Assembly: GCA_030765455.1 (NCBI GenBank)
Contig: JAVCCM010000070.1
Location: 1-52,674 of the forward strand
Source of the DNA: Candidatus Electryonea clarkiae
Lineage (GTDB): Bacteria; Electryoneota; Electryoneia; Electryoneales; Electryoneaceae
Length of the DNA stretch: 52,674 nucleotides
Direction: 5' to 3'
A program made the position numbers and the translations under genes. The notes beneath the pieces were generated by a model. It saw only the letters and a program-made list of their open reading frames with translations. It was not told where the DNA came from and searched no databases. Positions 16,148-25,755 of this stretch are shown here, piece by piece; the first letter of the stretch is position 1, and every line of letters starts with the position of its first letter.

Positions 16148-17176
16148 ATGCTGAGCCAGCGTCAAAAAGCTGTTTTTGGGACACTGATAGAGGAATATAC
16201 CCACTCAGCTAAAGCCGTAAGTTCGACCCGGCTTATGCGAAAACTTTCGCTTGGTGTTTCATCGGCGACTATCAGGAATGTAATGTCGGAATTGGAGGAT
16301 ATGGGTCTATTATTGCGTGAGCATAAATCAGCGGGAAGAATGCCCACAGATTTCGGTTATGCTTATTATGTTGATAGTCTTATGGAGGAGAAGGAAGTTC
16401 CGGGAATTCATAAGAGAGAAATTATAGATTGTTTGAATGAATCCATATCCGGCGGAATAGGGGAAATATTAAAAAGAACATGCGTTGCAGTTTCACGTAT
16501 CAGTATGTTGTTTTCTGTAGTTCTTACGCCGAATATAATGTCAGGGACAGTTCTCAAAATTGATCTTATTCGAATAGCTTCGAGCAAAATACTGATTGTC
16601 CTGACGCTGCATGGTGGATTTATCAAGAGCATTCTGATCAATGTCGATCATGAGATCAGGGAAGATGAACTTGGTGAACTCAATACATTATTGAATTTAC
16701 GGTTAAGCGGATATAAACTCTCTGAAGTAAAAACCAATATCAGCAATCTTTTGCAGGGAACTTCAGCAAAGAAGAGGCATATTGTAAGCAGGCTGTTCGA
16801 TGCTGCCGATAGTCTGTTCCTCGAAGATAATATGGACATTCTACATATCGGTGAAACGCAACATGTGATGGTGCAACCTGAATTTGCAGACACTGAACGT
16901 ATGCGGGTACTCTTTGAAGTCATCGAGGATCCGGTAAAGGTTTCTAAGGTACTTGAAGAAGCGGATCATAAATCTTCCGGGGGAGTGAGAATCGGCATAG
17001 GCAGTGAGCTTGATATTGACAATATGGAAGGATGCAGTGTAGTAGCCGCGCGATATTCCATAGGAGATATTGAAGGCAGGCTTGGAATATTAGGACCTAC
17101 GCGTATGCCTTATTCAAGGCTGGCGGCGCTGTTGAACTTCACAGCATTTGCGATTCAAAAAAGAATGGTGGAATAA
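16148..17176 (+). CDS. hrcA: heat-inducible transcription repressor HrcA
   Basis: 342 residues from ATG 16148 (MLSQRQKAVFGTLIEEYTHS), the position at which Bacillus HrcA also starts; in-frame TTG 16115 and ATG 16124 are upstream alternatives. The N-terminal winged helix reads AVSSTRLMRKLSLGVSSATI then RNVMSELEDMGLL, with HKSAGRMPTDFGYAYYVDSL after it, and the C-terminal part has GVRIGIGSEL and RLGILGPTRMPYSRL. HrcA normally represses chaperone operons by binding the CIRCE element; I found no TTAGCACTC-N9-GAGTGCTAA upstream of this operon. The next genes are grpE and dnaJ. Confidence 0.93.
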   Translation: MLSQRQKAVFGTLIEEYTHSAKAVSSTRLMRKLSLGVSSATIRNVMSELEDMGLLLREHKSAGRMPTDFGYAYYVDSLMEEKEVPGIHKREIIDCLNESISGGIGEILKRTCVAVSRISMLFSVVLTPNIMSGTVLKIDLIRIASSKILIVLTLHGGFIKSILINVDHEIREDELGELNTLLNLRLSGYKLSEVKTNISNLLQGTSAKKRHIVSRLFDAADSLFLEDNMDILHIGETQHVMVQPEFADTERMRVLFEVIEDPVKVSKVLEEADHKSSGGVRIGIGSELDIDNMEGCSVVAARYSIGDIEGRLGILGPTRMPYSRLAALLNFTAFAIQKRMVE

Positions 17177-17223
17177 AAAACAGAATTCTATGGTTTGATG
17201 AAATAAGTGAGAAGAAAAAGACT

Positions 17224-17856
17224 ATGGCAAAGAAAAATGCGAAGACAACGACGGTGAAAAAGAAAAATCCGTCCCCCAAAAACACACCTGATCCGAAAAA
17301 CTCAGTTTCAGGGAATAATGAAGATCCAACTAACGATACTTCTACTGATGAAAAAGATGTGGTGGAGCTTTCTTCAACAGAATATAAAATTGCATTGCTG
17401 ATAGATGAAAAAGATAAGCTCAACGAAAGAATGCTCCGCCAGGCTGCCGAGTTTGATAATTATAAGAAAAGACATGCAACCGAATTAGAGCGTATTATTT
17501 CGACAGCCTCTGAGTATTTAATCAGAGATTTGTTGCCGGTACTTGATGATATCGATTTGATGCTGGCAAACGCGGAAAGTGGGAATAATACCAAATCTCT
17601 TGTTGAGGGAGCGAAAATGATACGTCAAAAACTTTACGGCGTTCTAATCCAGAGAGGACTTGAAAAAATTGAAGCAGAGGGACAACCTTTTGATCCGGAT
17701 TATCATGAAGCTTTACTGGAACAACCCTCCACAGATGTCGAACCGGGAACTGTAATTGGCGTACATCAGAACGGTTTTACTCTAAAAGGAAAACTAATCA
17801 GACCCAGCAAAGTAATTATTTCAAAGACGCCTGACGAAGGAACTGGAGAATTATAA
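17224..17856 (+). CDS. grpE: nucleotide exchange factor GrpE
   Basis: 210 residues. A Lys/Asn/Pro-rich disordered N-terminus (about 65 residues) is followed by the coiled coil with RQAAEFDNYKKRHATELERI, LLPVLDDIDLML, and the beta domain FDPDYHEALLEQPSTDVEPG then VIGVHQNGFTLKGKLIRPSKV. GrpE releases ADP from DnaK. Its stop is immediately followed by the dnaJ GTG. Confidence 0.95.
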   Translation: MAKKNAKTTTVKKKNPSPKNTPDPKNSVSGNNEDPTNDTSTDEKDVVELSSTEYKIALLIDEKDKLNERMLRQAAEFDNYKKRHATELERIISTASEYLIRDLLPVLDDIDLMLANAESGNNTKSLVEGAKMIRQKLYGVLIQRGLEKIEAEGQPFDPDYHEALLEQPSTDVEPGTVIGVHQNGFTLKGKLIRPSKVIISKTPDEGTGEL

Positions 17857-18999
17857 GTGGCTAATAATGATTTTTATGAAATACTTGGTGTGCAACGTAA
17901 TGCTGATGCCGATACTATCAAGAAGGCTTATCGCAAGCTTGCAATGAAATATCATCCTGACCGTAACAAGGAAGACGCCAACGCTGAGGAAAAGTTCAAG
18001 GAGGTTGGCGAGGCGTATAATGTACTTTCCAATCCAGATAAACGATCAAAGTACGACCGCTTTGGCAAGGCGGGACTGGGTGGCGCCGGAGGTTATCAGT
18101 CAGCCGATTTCGATCCTTTTGATCTGTTCAAGGATTTTATGGGCGGCTTTGGCTTCGGTGATATATTCGGCGGAATGGGAACCGGCAGCGGCGGCAGGAG
18201 AGACAGATCCCGTGGGGGGGATCTCCAGATAAAATTACCGCTGACTCTCGAAGAAATTGCTGAAGGGGTTGAAAAGAAGTTACGTGTTCTAAGAAATAAC
18301 GAATGTACAAGCTGTAATGGCAGCGGAGCTGAACCAGGAACGCAAACATCTACATGCAGAGCATGTAATGGCAGGGGAGAGGTCCGCCAGGTAACCAGGA
18401 CGTTTATTGGACAGATGGCGACTATTACCACTTGCCCAACCTGCCAGGGAGCAGGTGTCAGAGTAGATCATCCATGCAGTACATGCCACGGCGAAGGACG
18501 GACGAGAGGCGAATCACCGGTAAATATCGAAATCCCCGCCGGAGTTCAAGATGGCAACTATATTAATCTTCGTGGTGAGGGACATGCCGGTAAGAAAGAC
18601 GCTCAATCCGGTGATCTAATAGTGGTAATTACAGAAAAAGAACATGATTATTTTGAACGACATGGTGATGATATCCTTTTAGACGAGAGTATTTCAATTC
18701 CCCAGGCAATTCTTGGAGCCCAATCAGAAATTCCCACATTAGACGGAAAAATTATGCTCGATATCCCGGCAGGGATTCAATCAGGTAAAATTCTTCGTCT
18801 TCGCGGAAAAGGTATCAGGCATCTGAACGCATCGGGGAGGGGTGATCAGTTAGTTCGGGTGACAGTTTGGATACCTGGCAAAATCAACGATGATGAGAAA
18901 AAAATATTTGAGAAACTACTTGATTCCGATCAACTTAATCCACCTGAACTGAAGAACAAAAGCTTTTTCCGGAAAGTAAAGGATGCGATTTTCAGTTAG
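17857..18999 (+). CDS. dnaJ: chaperone DnaJ
   Basis: 380-residue type I J protein starting at GTG 17857, directly after the grpE TAA. The J domain has the HPD motif ([11 protein letters not shown], about residue 33), then a Gly/Phe region ([17 protein letters not shown]), four CxxCxGxG zinc repeats ([32 protein letters not shown]) and the C-terminal substrate domains. It stimulates DnaK ATPase. dnaK is not in this window, so the usual hrcA-grpE-dnaK-dnaJ order lacks its central member here. Confidence 0.96.
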   Translation: MANNDFYEILGVQRNADADTIKKAYRKLAMKYHPDRNKEDANAEEKFKEVGEAYNVLSNPDKRSKYDRFGKAGLGGAGGYQSADFDPFDLFKDFMGGFGFGDIFGGMGTGSGGRRDRSRGGDLQIKLPLTLEEIAEGVEKKLRVLRNNECTSCNGSGAEPGTQTSTCRACNGRGEVRQVTRTFIGQMATITTCPTCQGAGVRVDHPCSTCHGEGRTRGESPVNIEIPAGVQDGNYINLRGEGHAGKKDAQSGDLIVVITEKEHDYFERHGDDILLDESISIPQAILGAQSEIPTLDGKIMLDIPAGIQSGKILRLRGKGIRHLNASGRGDQLVRVTVWIPGKINDDEKKIFEKLLDSDQLNPPELKNKSFFRKVKDAIFS

Positions 19000-19156
19000 G
19001 AAAATAGGTGTTTTCGTATTTAAATTAAGTATTTTCTAATCGTCGATGCATATTGCAGTATACATATTATTCCGATGGTGTATAATGACCACCTTTTGGA
19101 ATAGATGGCTTCAAATTTGTTTTATTTTTCATTTTACAAACCACTATGGAAGATAA

Positions 19157-22100
19157 ATGAAAACCAAAACGATTGAAAATCCGATTATTAATTCTCCATT
19201 CGAAGAACCCGCCCGCCATTTTCGATTTGACGAGAGTGGCATCACTGATGATATCCTGACAGGACGACGAAACAGTACCTACCGACTTCCAGGTGTTCCA
19301 GGGGTGAAGAAACACGGAAAATTGACTATCCAGGAACAACTCGGATTTGATGATTCAATAATGGAAACAGAACAGGAGAATCCATTTGTCAACGAGCTTC
19401 GCGCGTACATTAGGCAATGGCGGCGTCAGGATTACTCAGATCCAAATCCAACACGAGTAACCCGGCGATTACTTGATCACTGGAAGGATCCAGAACGACA
19501 AAATCGCAGAAATCGCCTTTTCTACTGCCAACTCGAAGCTGTTGAAACAGCGATTTATCTGACGGAAGCAGCACCTAAATTTCGACCTCACCTGATTCAA
19601 CAAATTCGTGATGCCAATAAAGAGTATAATCCAGGACTACCATTCCGTATAGCCTTGAAGATGGCCACAGGCAGTGGAAAGACAATGGTAATGGCGATGC
19701 TGATTGCATGGCAGACATTGAACAAAGTCACTTACAAGCAGGATAAGCGATTCTCCGATTCATTTCTCGTAATCACACCGGGAATAACAATCAAAGACAG
19801 GCTTAGAGTACTCTATCCGAATGATGTAGAATGTTATTACAAGACATGGGATTTAGTACCTGAAGATTTGCTTCCTCAACTTGAGCAACTGAAAATTATT
19901 ATCACAAACTATCATTCATTTCAACTTAAGGAGAAGGTCAAAGCTGGGAAATTAACTAAAGCTATCCTGACAAAGGGCAAAGACACCGGAGCATTCACCG
20001 AAACACCCCAGGAGATGGTGAGACGTGTTTGCAGAGGATTTGGAAATAAAAGAGATATTATTGTAATCAATGATGAAGCGCACCATTGTTACCTCCCAAA
20101 ATCCGACGTGTTAAAACTAAAGGGTGATGATAAAAAGGAAGCAAAACTTTCCCGAGAACGTGCAGCTCGCTGGATAAACGGGCTTATTGCTGTGCGAAAA
20201 AAGATTGGAATTAAAGCCGTTTATGACCTTTCCGCCACGCCGTTTTTTCTTCAGGGTTCCGGGTATGGGGAAGGACGATTGTTCCCATGGGTTGTCTCCG
20301 ACTTCTCTCTTGTCGATGCTGTTGAGTGCGGCATCGTAAAGGTTCCAAGACTGCCGATTGCTGATAATACAGCTGATGGTGACATGCCGATGTACCGTCA
20401 ACTCTGGATACATATTAAAGATGAACTTCCAAAGCATGGGCGGAAAAAAGAAGATGCAAGCGGTGGAGAACCAAAACTCCCGATGAGGCTCGAAGGTGCT
20501 TTGCATGCACTTTACAGTGATTACATGAAATACTTCAAGCAGTGGGAAGAAGCTGTTGAAAACAACAAGGGTGAAGGAGAGCTAACCCCACCTGTGTTTA
20601 TAATTGTATGTAATAACACGAATGTCTCCAAATTGGTATATGATTACGTTTCAGGTTGGGAAAAACTTTTACCTGGAAACGAAGATACGGTAGTGGTTCC
20701 CGGTGCCTTAAAATTATTCAGTAATGAAGAAGACAAGGGATGGCGGCAAAGACCTTTCAGTATTCTCGTTGACAGCGAGGAACTAGAATCGGGCGAAATG
20801 TCTAAGCAATTTAAAAAGATTGCAGCAAGGGAGATTGCTACATTCAAAGAAGAACTCTTTGCCCGGTTTCCTGAGCGGCGAGGAAAACCTGTCAATGATG
20901 ATGAGTTGATGCGTGAGGTGATGAATACTGTCGGCAAACCAGGCAAGCTGGGAGAGCAGATCAGGTGTGTGGTATCGGTTTCGATGCTGACCGAGGGCTG
21001 GGATGCCAGCACTGTTACTCATATTCTTGGAATCCGAAAATTTGGAACTCAATTGATCTGCGAGCAGGTAGTTGGACGTGGATTACGGAGGAGAAGTTAC
21101 GATACACGAAGCCATGAGATCGAAGTTAATGGAAAAACCGTCACTATTGAGAGTTATGAGCCTGAATTCGCCGAAGTATATGGGGTACCCTTCAATTTCG
21201 CACGTGTCTCTGGAACGAGTGGACCTCCGACACCGGTCTCAATCTATCATGTCCAGGCACTGGATGAGAGGATTGAGTGTGAAATTACTTTTCCAAGGGT
21301 TATGGGCTACAGGTACTCATGGCCTACAGAGAAGTTAAATGCGCAATTCACTGAAGAATCCTCAATTGTGCTATCGCCCGAAGATTTTGCGACACGTACA
21401 ACTGTTTCTTCGATTATAGGTGATGAAAAAGTTCATCAGCTTGATGACCTGATAAAGGTCAGGAAACAAGAGGTAGCTTTTCATATTGCACGAGATATCC
21501 TGAGCAAGTATTACAATGAGGAAGAAAATGGGGAAATAAATCAACGCCCGTGGCTTTTCCCACAACTTGTTGAAATTGTGAAGGAGTGGCTGCAGCCGAG
21601 ATATGTAATACGCAAAGATGATACATACCTTGGTCTTCTGCTTGTCCGTGAAAAAGGCTATGATGCCGCTGAAAAAGTTTACCAAGCAATCGTGAAATCC
21701 TCTGAAGGCGAAAAACATCTGCTGCCAATTCTTCATACGTATAATCCGACAGGTTCAACACGCTTTGTCAATTTTCAAACTGCCAAGAACGTGTATAAGA
21801 CAAGCGAAGACATGTGTCATCTGAATTATGTTGTTGCCGACACTGAATCATGGGAACAGGCTGCAGCAGAGGCTATCGAATCCATGCCGGGAGTGATCAG
21901 CTATGTCAAGAATGAGGGTATGGGATTCTCCATTCCTTACACGATCAAAGGCAGGGAGAAACAGTACCGCCCTGATTTTATTATCCGTATCAATGACGGA
22001 AATGATGATCCCTTGAACCTGATACTCGAAGTCAGCGGCAGGGACTTGCAAAGTAAAGCAGCAAAAGTAGCAACTGCAAGAAACATGTGGATTCCGTCAG

Positions 22101-22210
22101 TAAATAACAGCGGAAGTTTCGGGAGATGGGCATTTGTCGAAGTAAAAGATCCTTATGATTTGAAAAGCACAGTTTCAACATTAATTTCTGAACAGGAAAA
22201 GGCTATATGA
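19157..22210 (+). CDS. type III-like restriction enzyme, Res subunit (helicase-nuclease)
   Basis: 1017 residues. Superfamily 2 helicase motifs: Walker A MATGSGKTMVM at 169-176, DEAH box INDEAHH at 306-309, motif III DLSATPFF, motif V SMLTEGWDASTVTHI and motif VI QVVGRGLRR near 640. The C-terminus resembles the PD-(D/E)xK nuclease of the BPTD_3080-like family: YRPDFIIRI (P939, D940), LNLILEVSG, then SFGRWAFVEVKDPYDL. Family members usually have E-(V/I)-K-G; here the catalytic Lys is Ser960. The enzyme should translocate on DNA and cut after recognition by Mod. The next gene overlaps by ATGA and the mod gene lies 0.7 kb on, in the order res before mod. Confidence 0.9.
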   Translation: MKTKTIENPIINSPFEEPARHFRFDESGITDDILTGRRNSTYRLPGVPGVKKHGKLTIQEQLGFDDSIMETEQENPFVNELRAYIRQWRRQDYSDPNPTRVTRRLLDHWKDPERQNRRNRLFYCQLEAVETAIYLTEAAPKFRPHLIQQIRDANKEYNPGLPFRIALKMATGSGKTMVMAMLIAWQTLNKVTYKQDKRFSDSFLVITPGITIKDRLRVLYPNDVECYYKTWDLVPEDLLPQLEQLKIIITNYHSFQLKEKVKAGKLTKAILTKGKDTGAFTETPQEMVRRVCRGFGNKRDIIVINDEAHHCYLPKSDVLKLKGDDKKEAKLSRERAARWINGLIAVRKKIGIKAVYDLSATPFFLQGSGYGEGRLFPWVVSDFSLVDAVECGIVKVPRLPIADNTADGDMPMYRQLWIHIKDELPKHGRKKEDASGGEPKLPMRLEGALHALYSDYMKYFKQWEEAVENNKGEGELTPPVFIIVCNNTNVSKLVYDYVSGWEKLLPGNEDTVVVPGALKLFSNEEDKGWRQRPFSILVDSEELESGEMSKQFKKIAAREIATFKEELFARFPERRGKPVNDDELMREVMNTVGKPGKLGEQIRCVVSVSMLTEGWDASTVTHILGIRKFGTQLICEQVVGRGLRRRSYDTRSHEIEVNGKTVTIESYEPEFAEVYGVPFNFARVSGTSGPPTPVSIYHVQALDERIECEITFPRVMGYRYSWPTEKLNAQFTEESSIVLSPEDFATRTTVSSIIGDEKVHQLDDLIKVRKQEVAFHIARDILSKYYNEEENGEINQRPWLFPQLVEIVKEWLQPRYVIRKDDTYLGLLLVREKGYDAAEKVYQAIVKSSEGEKHLLPILHTYNPTGSTRFVNFQTAKNVYKTSEDMCHLNYVVADTESWEQAAAEAIESMPGVISYVKNEGMGFSIPYTIKGREKQYRPDFIIRINDGNDDPLNLILEVSGRDLQSKAAKVATARNMWIPSVNNSGSFGRWAFVEVKDPYDLKSTVSTLISEQEKAI

Positions 22211-22530
22211 AAGAGATAAAATGGTTCAGCGATCCATGGTTTGAGGCAATAAAAGAAAAACGAGTATCCTGGCAAAAACATGCACTTCAGCGAATGCTGG
22301 AAAGAAACATACATCGTTTGGAAATAATGGATGTCATAAAAAACGGAGAAGTTATCGAACATTATCCGGAAGATCGTCCATTTCCAAGCGCCCTGTTTTT
22401 CAAATCAGTAGAGGAGAAACCTTTGCATGTAGTGGCTTCATTTGATGAAATAGATAAGTTGATATATATTATTACAGTTTATATACCTGACAGCAGGAGA
22501 TTCGAAGAAGATTTTAAGACAAGGAAATAG
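22207..22530 (+). CDS. DUF4258 protein, toxin-like partner of a YgiT-type antitoxin
   Basis: 107 residues, start ATG overlapping the res stop (ATGA). The DUF4258 pattern is seen: HALQRMLERNIHRLEIMDVI, KNGEVIEHYPEDRPFPSALF, then PLHVVASFDEIDKLIYIITV and YIPD near the end. Proteins of this family are small RelE-like folds that are repeatedly found next to YgiT/MqsA zinc-finger proteins and are predicted toxins. The following gene is exactly such a zinc-finger protein, starting directly at the stop. Placement between res and mod ties its expression to the restriction subunit. Confidence 0.82.
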   Translation: MKEIKWFSDPWFEAIKEKRVSWQKHALQRMLERNIHRLEIMDVIKNGEVIEHYPEDRPFPSALFFKSVEEKPLHVVASFDEIDKLIYIITVYIPDSRRFEEDFKTRK

Positions 22531-22773
22531 ATGATGAAAGAAAATAGAAATAAAATTTGTCCGTTGTGCGGCGGACATCGTACAGCAGGGACGACTCTAT
22601 TCTCGGTAGATTTGGGACATGGAGTTGTAGTGATTCGTGACGTTCCAGCCTCTGTTTGTGAGCAATGCGGAGAGGCGTTGATTGAGGACAAAATCGCTGA
22701 AAAACTGGAGAAAATTGTGGAGGACGCACGTCAGAATAAAAGACAGGTAGAAGTAATCGCTCTTGATGAATAA
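22531..22773 (+). CDS. YgiT-type zinc-finger protein, antitoxin-like
   Basis: 80 residues starting immediately after the DUF4258 stop. Two zinc knuckles, CPLCGG (Cys10, Cys13) and CEQCGE, frame the conserved VVIRDVPASVCEQCGEAL motif of the MqsA/YgiT N-terminal domain. A C-terminal helix follows (KIAEKLEKIVEDARQNKRQV). There is no HTH domain, unlike full MqsA (131 residues), so DNA binding and autoregulation may be absent. Expected role: neutralise the preceding protein. A decayed paralogue is at 5656-5916. Confidence 0.85.
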   Translation: MMKENRNKICPLCGGHRTAGTTLFSVDLGHGVVVIRDVPASVCEQCGEALIEDKIAEKLEKIVEDARQNKRQVEVIALDE

Positions 22774-22780
22774 ACATCAG

Positions 22781-22807
22781 GAGGTGATCACAATCTGTGA
22801 CCACCTC
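22781..22807 (+). terminator. hairpin after the toxin-antitoxin pair
   Basis: GAGGTGATCAC (22781-22791) and GTGACCACCTC (22797-22807) form an 11-bp stem with one A-C mismatch and a 5-base loop. There is no T run, so it may act as an RNA stabiliser or weak terminator ahead of mod. Confidence 0.55.
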
Positions 22808-22811
22808 AAAC

Positions 22812-22878
22812 TTAGCGCCTTAGTGTCTTTGCGCGAGATTTTTCTTTCTGTTTCGCGCAAAGCCGCAAAGGCGCAAAG
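22812..22878. repeat. inverted repeat between antitoxin and mod genes
   Basis: Arms 22812-22836 and 22853-22878 pair with a few mismatches (GTCTTTGCGCGAG against CGCGCAAAG, and AGCGCCTTA against AAGGCGC), around a T-rich centre. It is followed by ATCCTGTTAATCCTGTCAA, a common companion of such environmental MITE-like elements. It separates the res-TA unit from mod. Confidence 0.65.
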
Positions 22879-22937
22879 TAACAGAATCATGTAAATCCTG
22901 TTAATCCTGTCAAATAAACTGCGATGGAGTAGAAGAG

Positions 22938-25589
22938 ATGGCGAAAAAGGTCGAGAGTTTCAAGCATAATGAAAAACGGGTAAACATACCTACCGAAGAA
23001 CTGAAAGACTTTATGACCAAAGAGCAGAAGAAAGAGGAGAAGATACTCTATCCCCGCGATACCTCCCTCGACCCACAGCTTGTCTGGAAAGGTAAAGACG
23101 AACAGGACTCCCATCCCCTCGAAGTACCAAATGTCCCCATCTATATACAGGAGAAGATCCACCCGCAGGCGATAATCGATGATCTCCACGCTTGGGCGAA
23201 AAAAGACAAACCTGAGCCGCAGGTCGAACTTTTCTCCGACTTTAACGGTCTTGACGATGATTTCCAGAAAAAAGTCGAATTCTATAGCCATGAACAGCAG
23301 TGGACAAACCGTATGATTTTAGGGGATTCCCAGCTTGTCATGACGTCACTCGCTGAAAGAGAAGGGCTAAAAGCTAAAGTCCAGATGATATACATGGACC
23401 CTCCATACGGAATTAAATTCGGCTCAAATTGGCAGGTCTCGACTCGCAACAAAAAGTTAGTGGATACAAGTACGAAAGATTTAACTCGACAACCAGAGCA
23501 GATTAGAGCATATAGAGATACTTGGAACTTGGGTATCCATTCGTATCTAATATATCTAAAAGATAGACTTTTAGTTGCAAGAGAATTATTGACAGAAAGT
23601 GGCTCACTATTTCTGCAAATGGGTGAAGATAATTTACATTTAGCTAGATGCATAATGGACGAAGTGTTCGGTGCAGAGAATTACGTAGCAACAATAATAT
23701 TTAAGACTGCAGTAAGTCAAAATACAATGACGATTCCAAGGCTATATGACTATTTAATATGGTATTCTAAATCCGTTAAGGACGTAAAAATAAGAAAACT
23801 ATATAGAGAAAGAACAAAAGAAGAAATTGAGAAGAATTTTCCTTTTCGTGATTCGGTTGGAAGACTTTTTAAAGATGCTGAGATAAAAACAGCTAATCCT
23901 GAAGAGCTTCAAAGAATGAAAAAATCAGATCGAATTGCTGTTGTATTTGGAAAAGATTGCTATAAGCGTTACCCGGAGGATACACCGATAACAAGTCTTA
24001 TAAATGTTTGGGACGATACCGTAATGGGTACATTTCAAACTGTGAGGGAAAAAATATACGCTGTTCAAACAAATACAAAAGTTGTCAATCGGTGTATTTT
24101 AATGACTACTGATCCTGGCGATCTAGTTCTTGATCCTACATGTGGTAGTGGAACAACAATCTATTCTGCAGAACAATTTGGTCGAAGATGGATTACAATT
24201 GATACCAGTAGAGTCGCAATGGCGTTGGCTCGAACGAGAATTATGACTGCAAAGTATCCCTATTACTATCTAGTTGATTCTCCAGAAGGAATTTTGAAAG
24301 AAGCAACAATATTAGGTTTAGACTTGGTACAAAGGAAAACTGTTCACGACCTGCGAAAAGGATTCATCTATAAAAGAGCGTCTCATATTCTCCCTAAAAA
24401 TATAAAAGAAAATGAAGATATAGAAAAAATATACTCTAAATACTTCAGTTCACTTGAAACACTGAGGAAAAATCTTAACGATTTGGCTGATAAATCCTGG
24501 GACGAGTGGGAAATGCCTAGAGAACTTGAGAAATCGTGGTCTGATGAGATAATAAAACTCCATAAGGATTGGTGGGATTTGCGACGTAAGCGTCAGAAAG
24601 AGATGGACGATTCCATCGCCCGTCATGCCAACACCGAGATTCGCTACGATCAGCCCTATGAAGACAATAAACGAATCAGGGTAACAGGACCTTTCACAGT
24701 CGAGAGCCTCTCGCCTCATCGCAGGCTGTCAATCGAAGAAAAAACAGATATGAAGGAGGGAAAAGCGGCAGGATTGGAAGGAGTGAGCATACGTACACTC
24801 GGACCTGATACGTTTGGAATGTCAATTCTTGAAAACCTGAAAAAAGCGGGTGTCCAGAACACCATCAAGAATGAGCGGTTGGTTTTCGACCGTCTTGATC
24901 CTTACGCAGGTGAATACATCCATGCCGAAGGAGAATACACTGAGAAAGACGGCAAGGTTAAGCGTGTTGCAGTATGTATTGGTCCCGAATATGGCACAGT
25001 CGGTCCGGATTTGATCAAAGATGCAGCAAAGGAAGCGGTGAAAGGGATCGGATTCGATACTCTGCTTGTTTGTGGATTCGCCTTCGAAGCAATAATCAGC
25101 GAAGAGGCACGACAATACGGGAAACTGACAATCCTCACTCCCAGGATGAATCCCGATCTTTCCATGGGCGATGAATTACTGAAAAAAACCGGCGCCGGAA
25201 ACCTGTTTATGATTTTCGGTGAACCGGATATCGAAATTCGCCACATAGAAGATGGCAAGATAGAAGTAGAAATCCACGGTCTCGATATTTACGACCCCAC
25301 AACCGGCGAAATCCGCAACTCTTCAACCGATGATATAGCCTGCTGGTTCATAGATACGGATTATAACGGGGAGAGTTTCTTTGTTCGTCACGCCTATTTC
25401 ACAGGTGCAGGTGATCCATACAGCAAATTGAAACGTGCGTTGAAAGCTGAGATAGATATGGAAGCCTGGTCAGCATTGTACCAGACAGTAAGCCGTCCTG
25501 TTGATCCACCCGAATCAGGAAAGATTGCAATAAAAGTTATCAATCATTATGGAGATGAAGTTTTGAAGGTATATTCCATCGAACAATAG
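22938..25589 (+). CDS. type III-like DNA adenine methyltransferase, Mod subunit
   Basis: 883 residues. Beta-class N6-adenine methyltransferase order: catalytic motif IV DPPYGIKFGSNW at 154-157, a target-recognition stretch, then SAM motif I LDPTCGSGTTIYSAEQF at 398-407. The long C-terminal part (about 550-883) is of the kind seen in Mod proteins paired with large Res helicases. Mod methylates the recognition site and supplies specificity to Res. Base and codon use change inside the gene: roughly 23445-24585 is much richer in A and T than both flanks, suggesting exchange of the recognition block. The gene begins after a repeat, so it may have its own promoter. Confidence 0.9.
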   Translation: MAKKVESFKHNEKRVNIPTEELKDFMTKEQKKEEKILYPRDTSLDPQLVWKGKDEQDSHPLEVPNVPIYIQEKIHPQAIIDDLHAWAKKDKPEPQVELFSDFNGLDDDFQKKVEFYSHEQQWTNRMILGDSQLVMTSLAEREGLKAKVQMIYMDPPYGIKFGSNWQVSTRNKKLVDTSTKDLTRQPEQIRAYRDTWNLGIHSYLIYLKDRLLVARELLTESGSLFLQMGEDNLHLARCIMDEVFGAENYVATIIFKTAVSQNTMTIPRLYDYLIWYSKSVKDVKIRKLYRERTKEEIEKNFPFRDSVGRLFKDAEIKTANPEELQRMKKSDRIAVVFGKDCYKRYPEDTPITSLINVWDDTVMGTFQTVREKIYAVQTNTKVVNRCILMTTDPGDLVLDPTCGSGTTIYSAEQFGRRWITIDTSRVAMALARTRIMTAKYPYYYLVDSPEGILKEATILGLDLVQRKTVHDLRKGFIYKRASHILPKNIKENEDIEKIYSKYFSSLETLRKNLNDLADKSWDEWEMPRELEKSWSDEIIKLHKDWWDLRRKRQKEMDDSIARHANTEIRYDQPYEDNKRIRVTGPFTVESLSPHRRLSIEEKTDMKEGKAAGLEGVSIRTLGPDTFGMSILENLKKAGVQNTIKNERLVFDRLDPYAGEYIHAEGEYTEKDGKVKRVAVCIGPEYGTVGPDLIKDAAKEAVKGIGFDTLLVCGFAFEAIISEEARQYGKLTILTPRMNPDLSMGDELLKKTGAGNLFMIFGEPDIEIRHIEDGKIEVEIHGLDIYDPTTGEIRNSSTDDIACWFIDTDYNGESFFVRHAYFTGAGDPYSKLKRALKAEIDMEAWSALYQTVSRPVDPPESGKIAIKVINHYGDEVLKVYSIEQ

Positions 25590-25755
25590 CAGATATTAGA
25601 GTGTCGAAATATATTTCGACTTACTTTGCTTAATAATCCCCGTACAGTAAAGGGCACTCTCTCATGCCTTTAAAATTCCCTGAATCTGATCACCTGCTTG
25701 ACTTTACTGGACTCTTCTCATACGTTAAGATTTCATCTTGTTCCAGGGAGGAATT

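Noticed and set aside
22812..22930. Riboswitch or small RNA gene ahead of mod
   Set aside because: The structure is explained by a simple inverted repeat of a dispersed type; no ligand-binding core is recognised.
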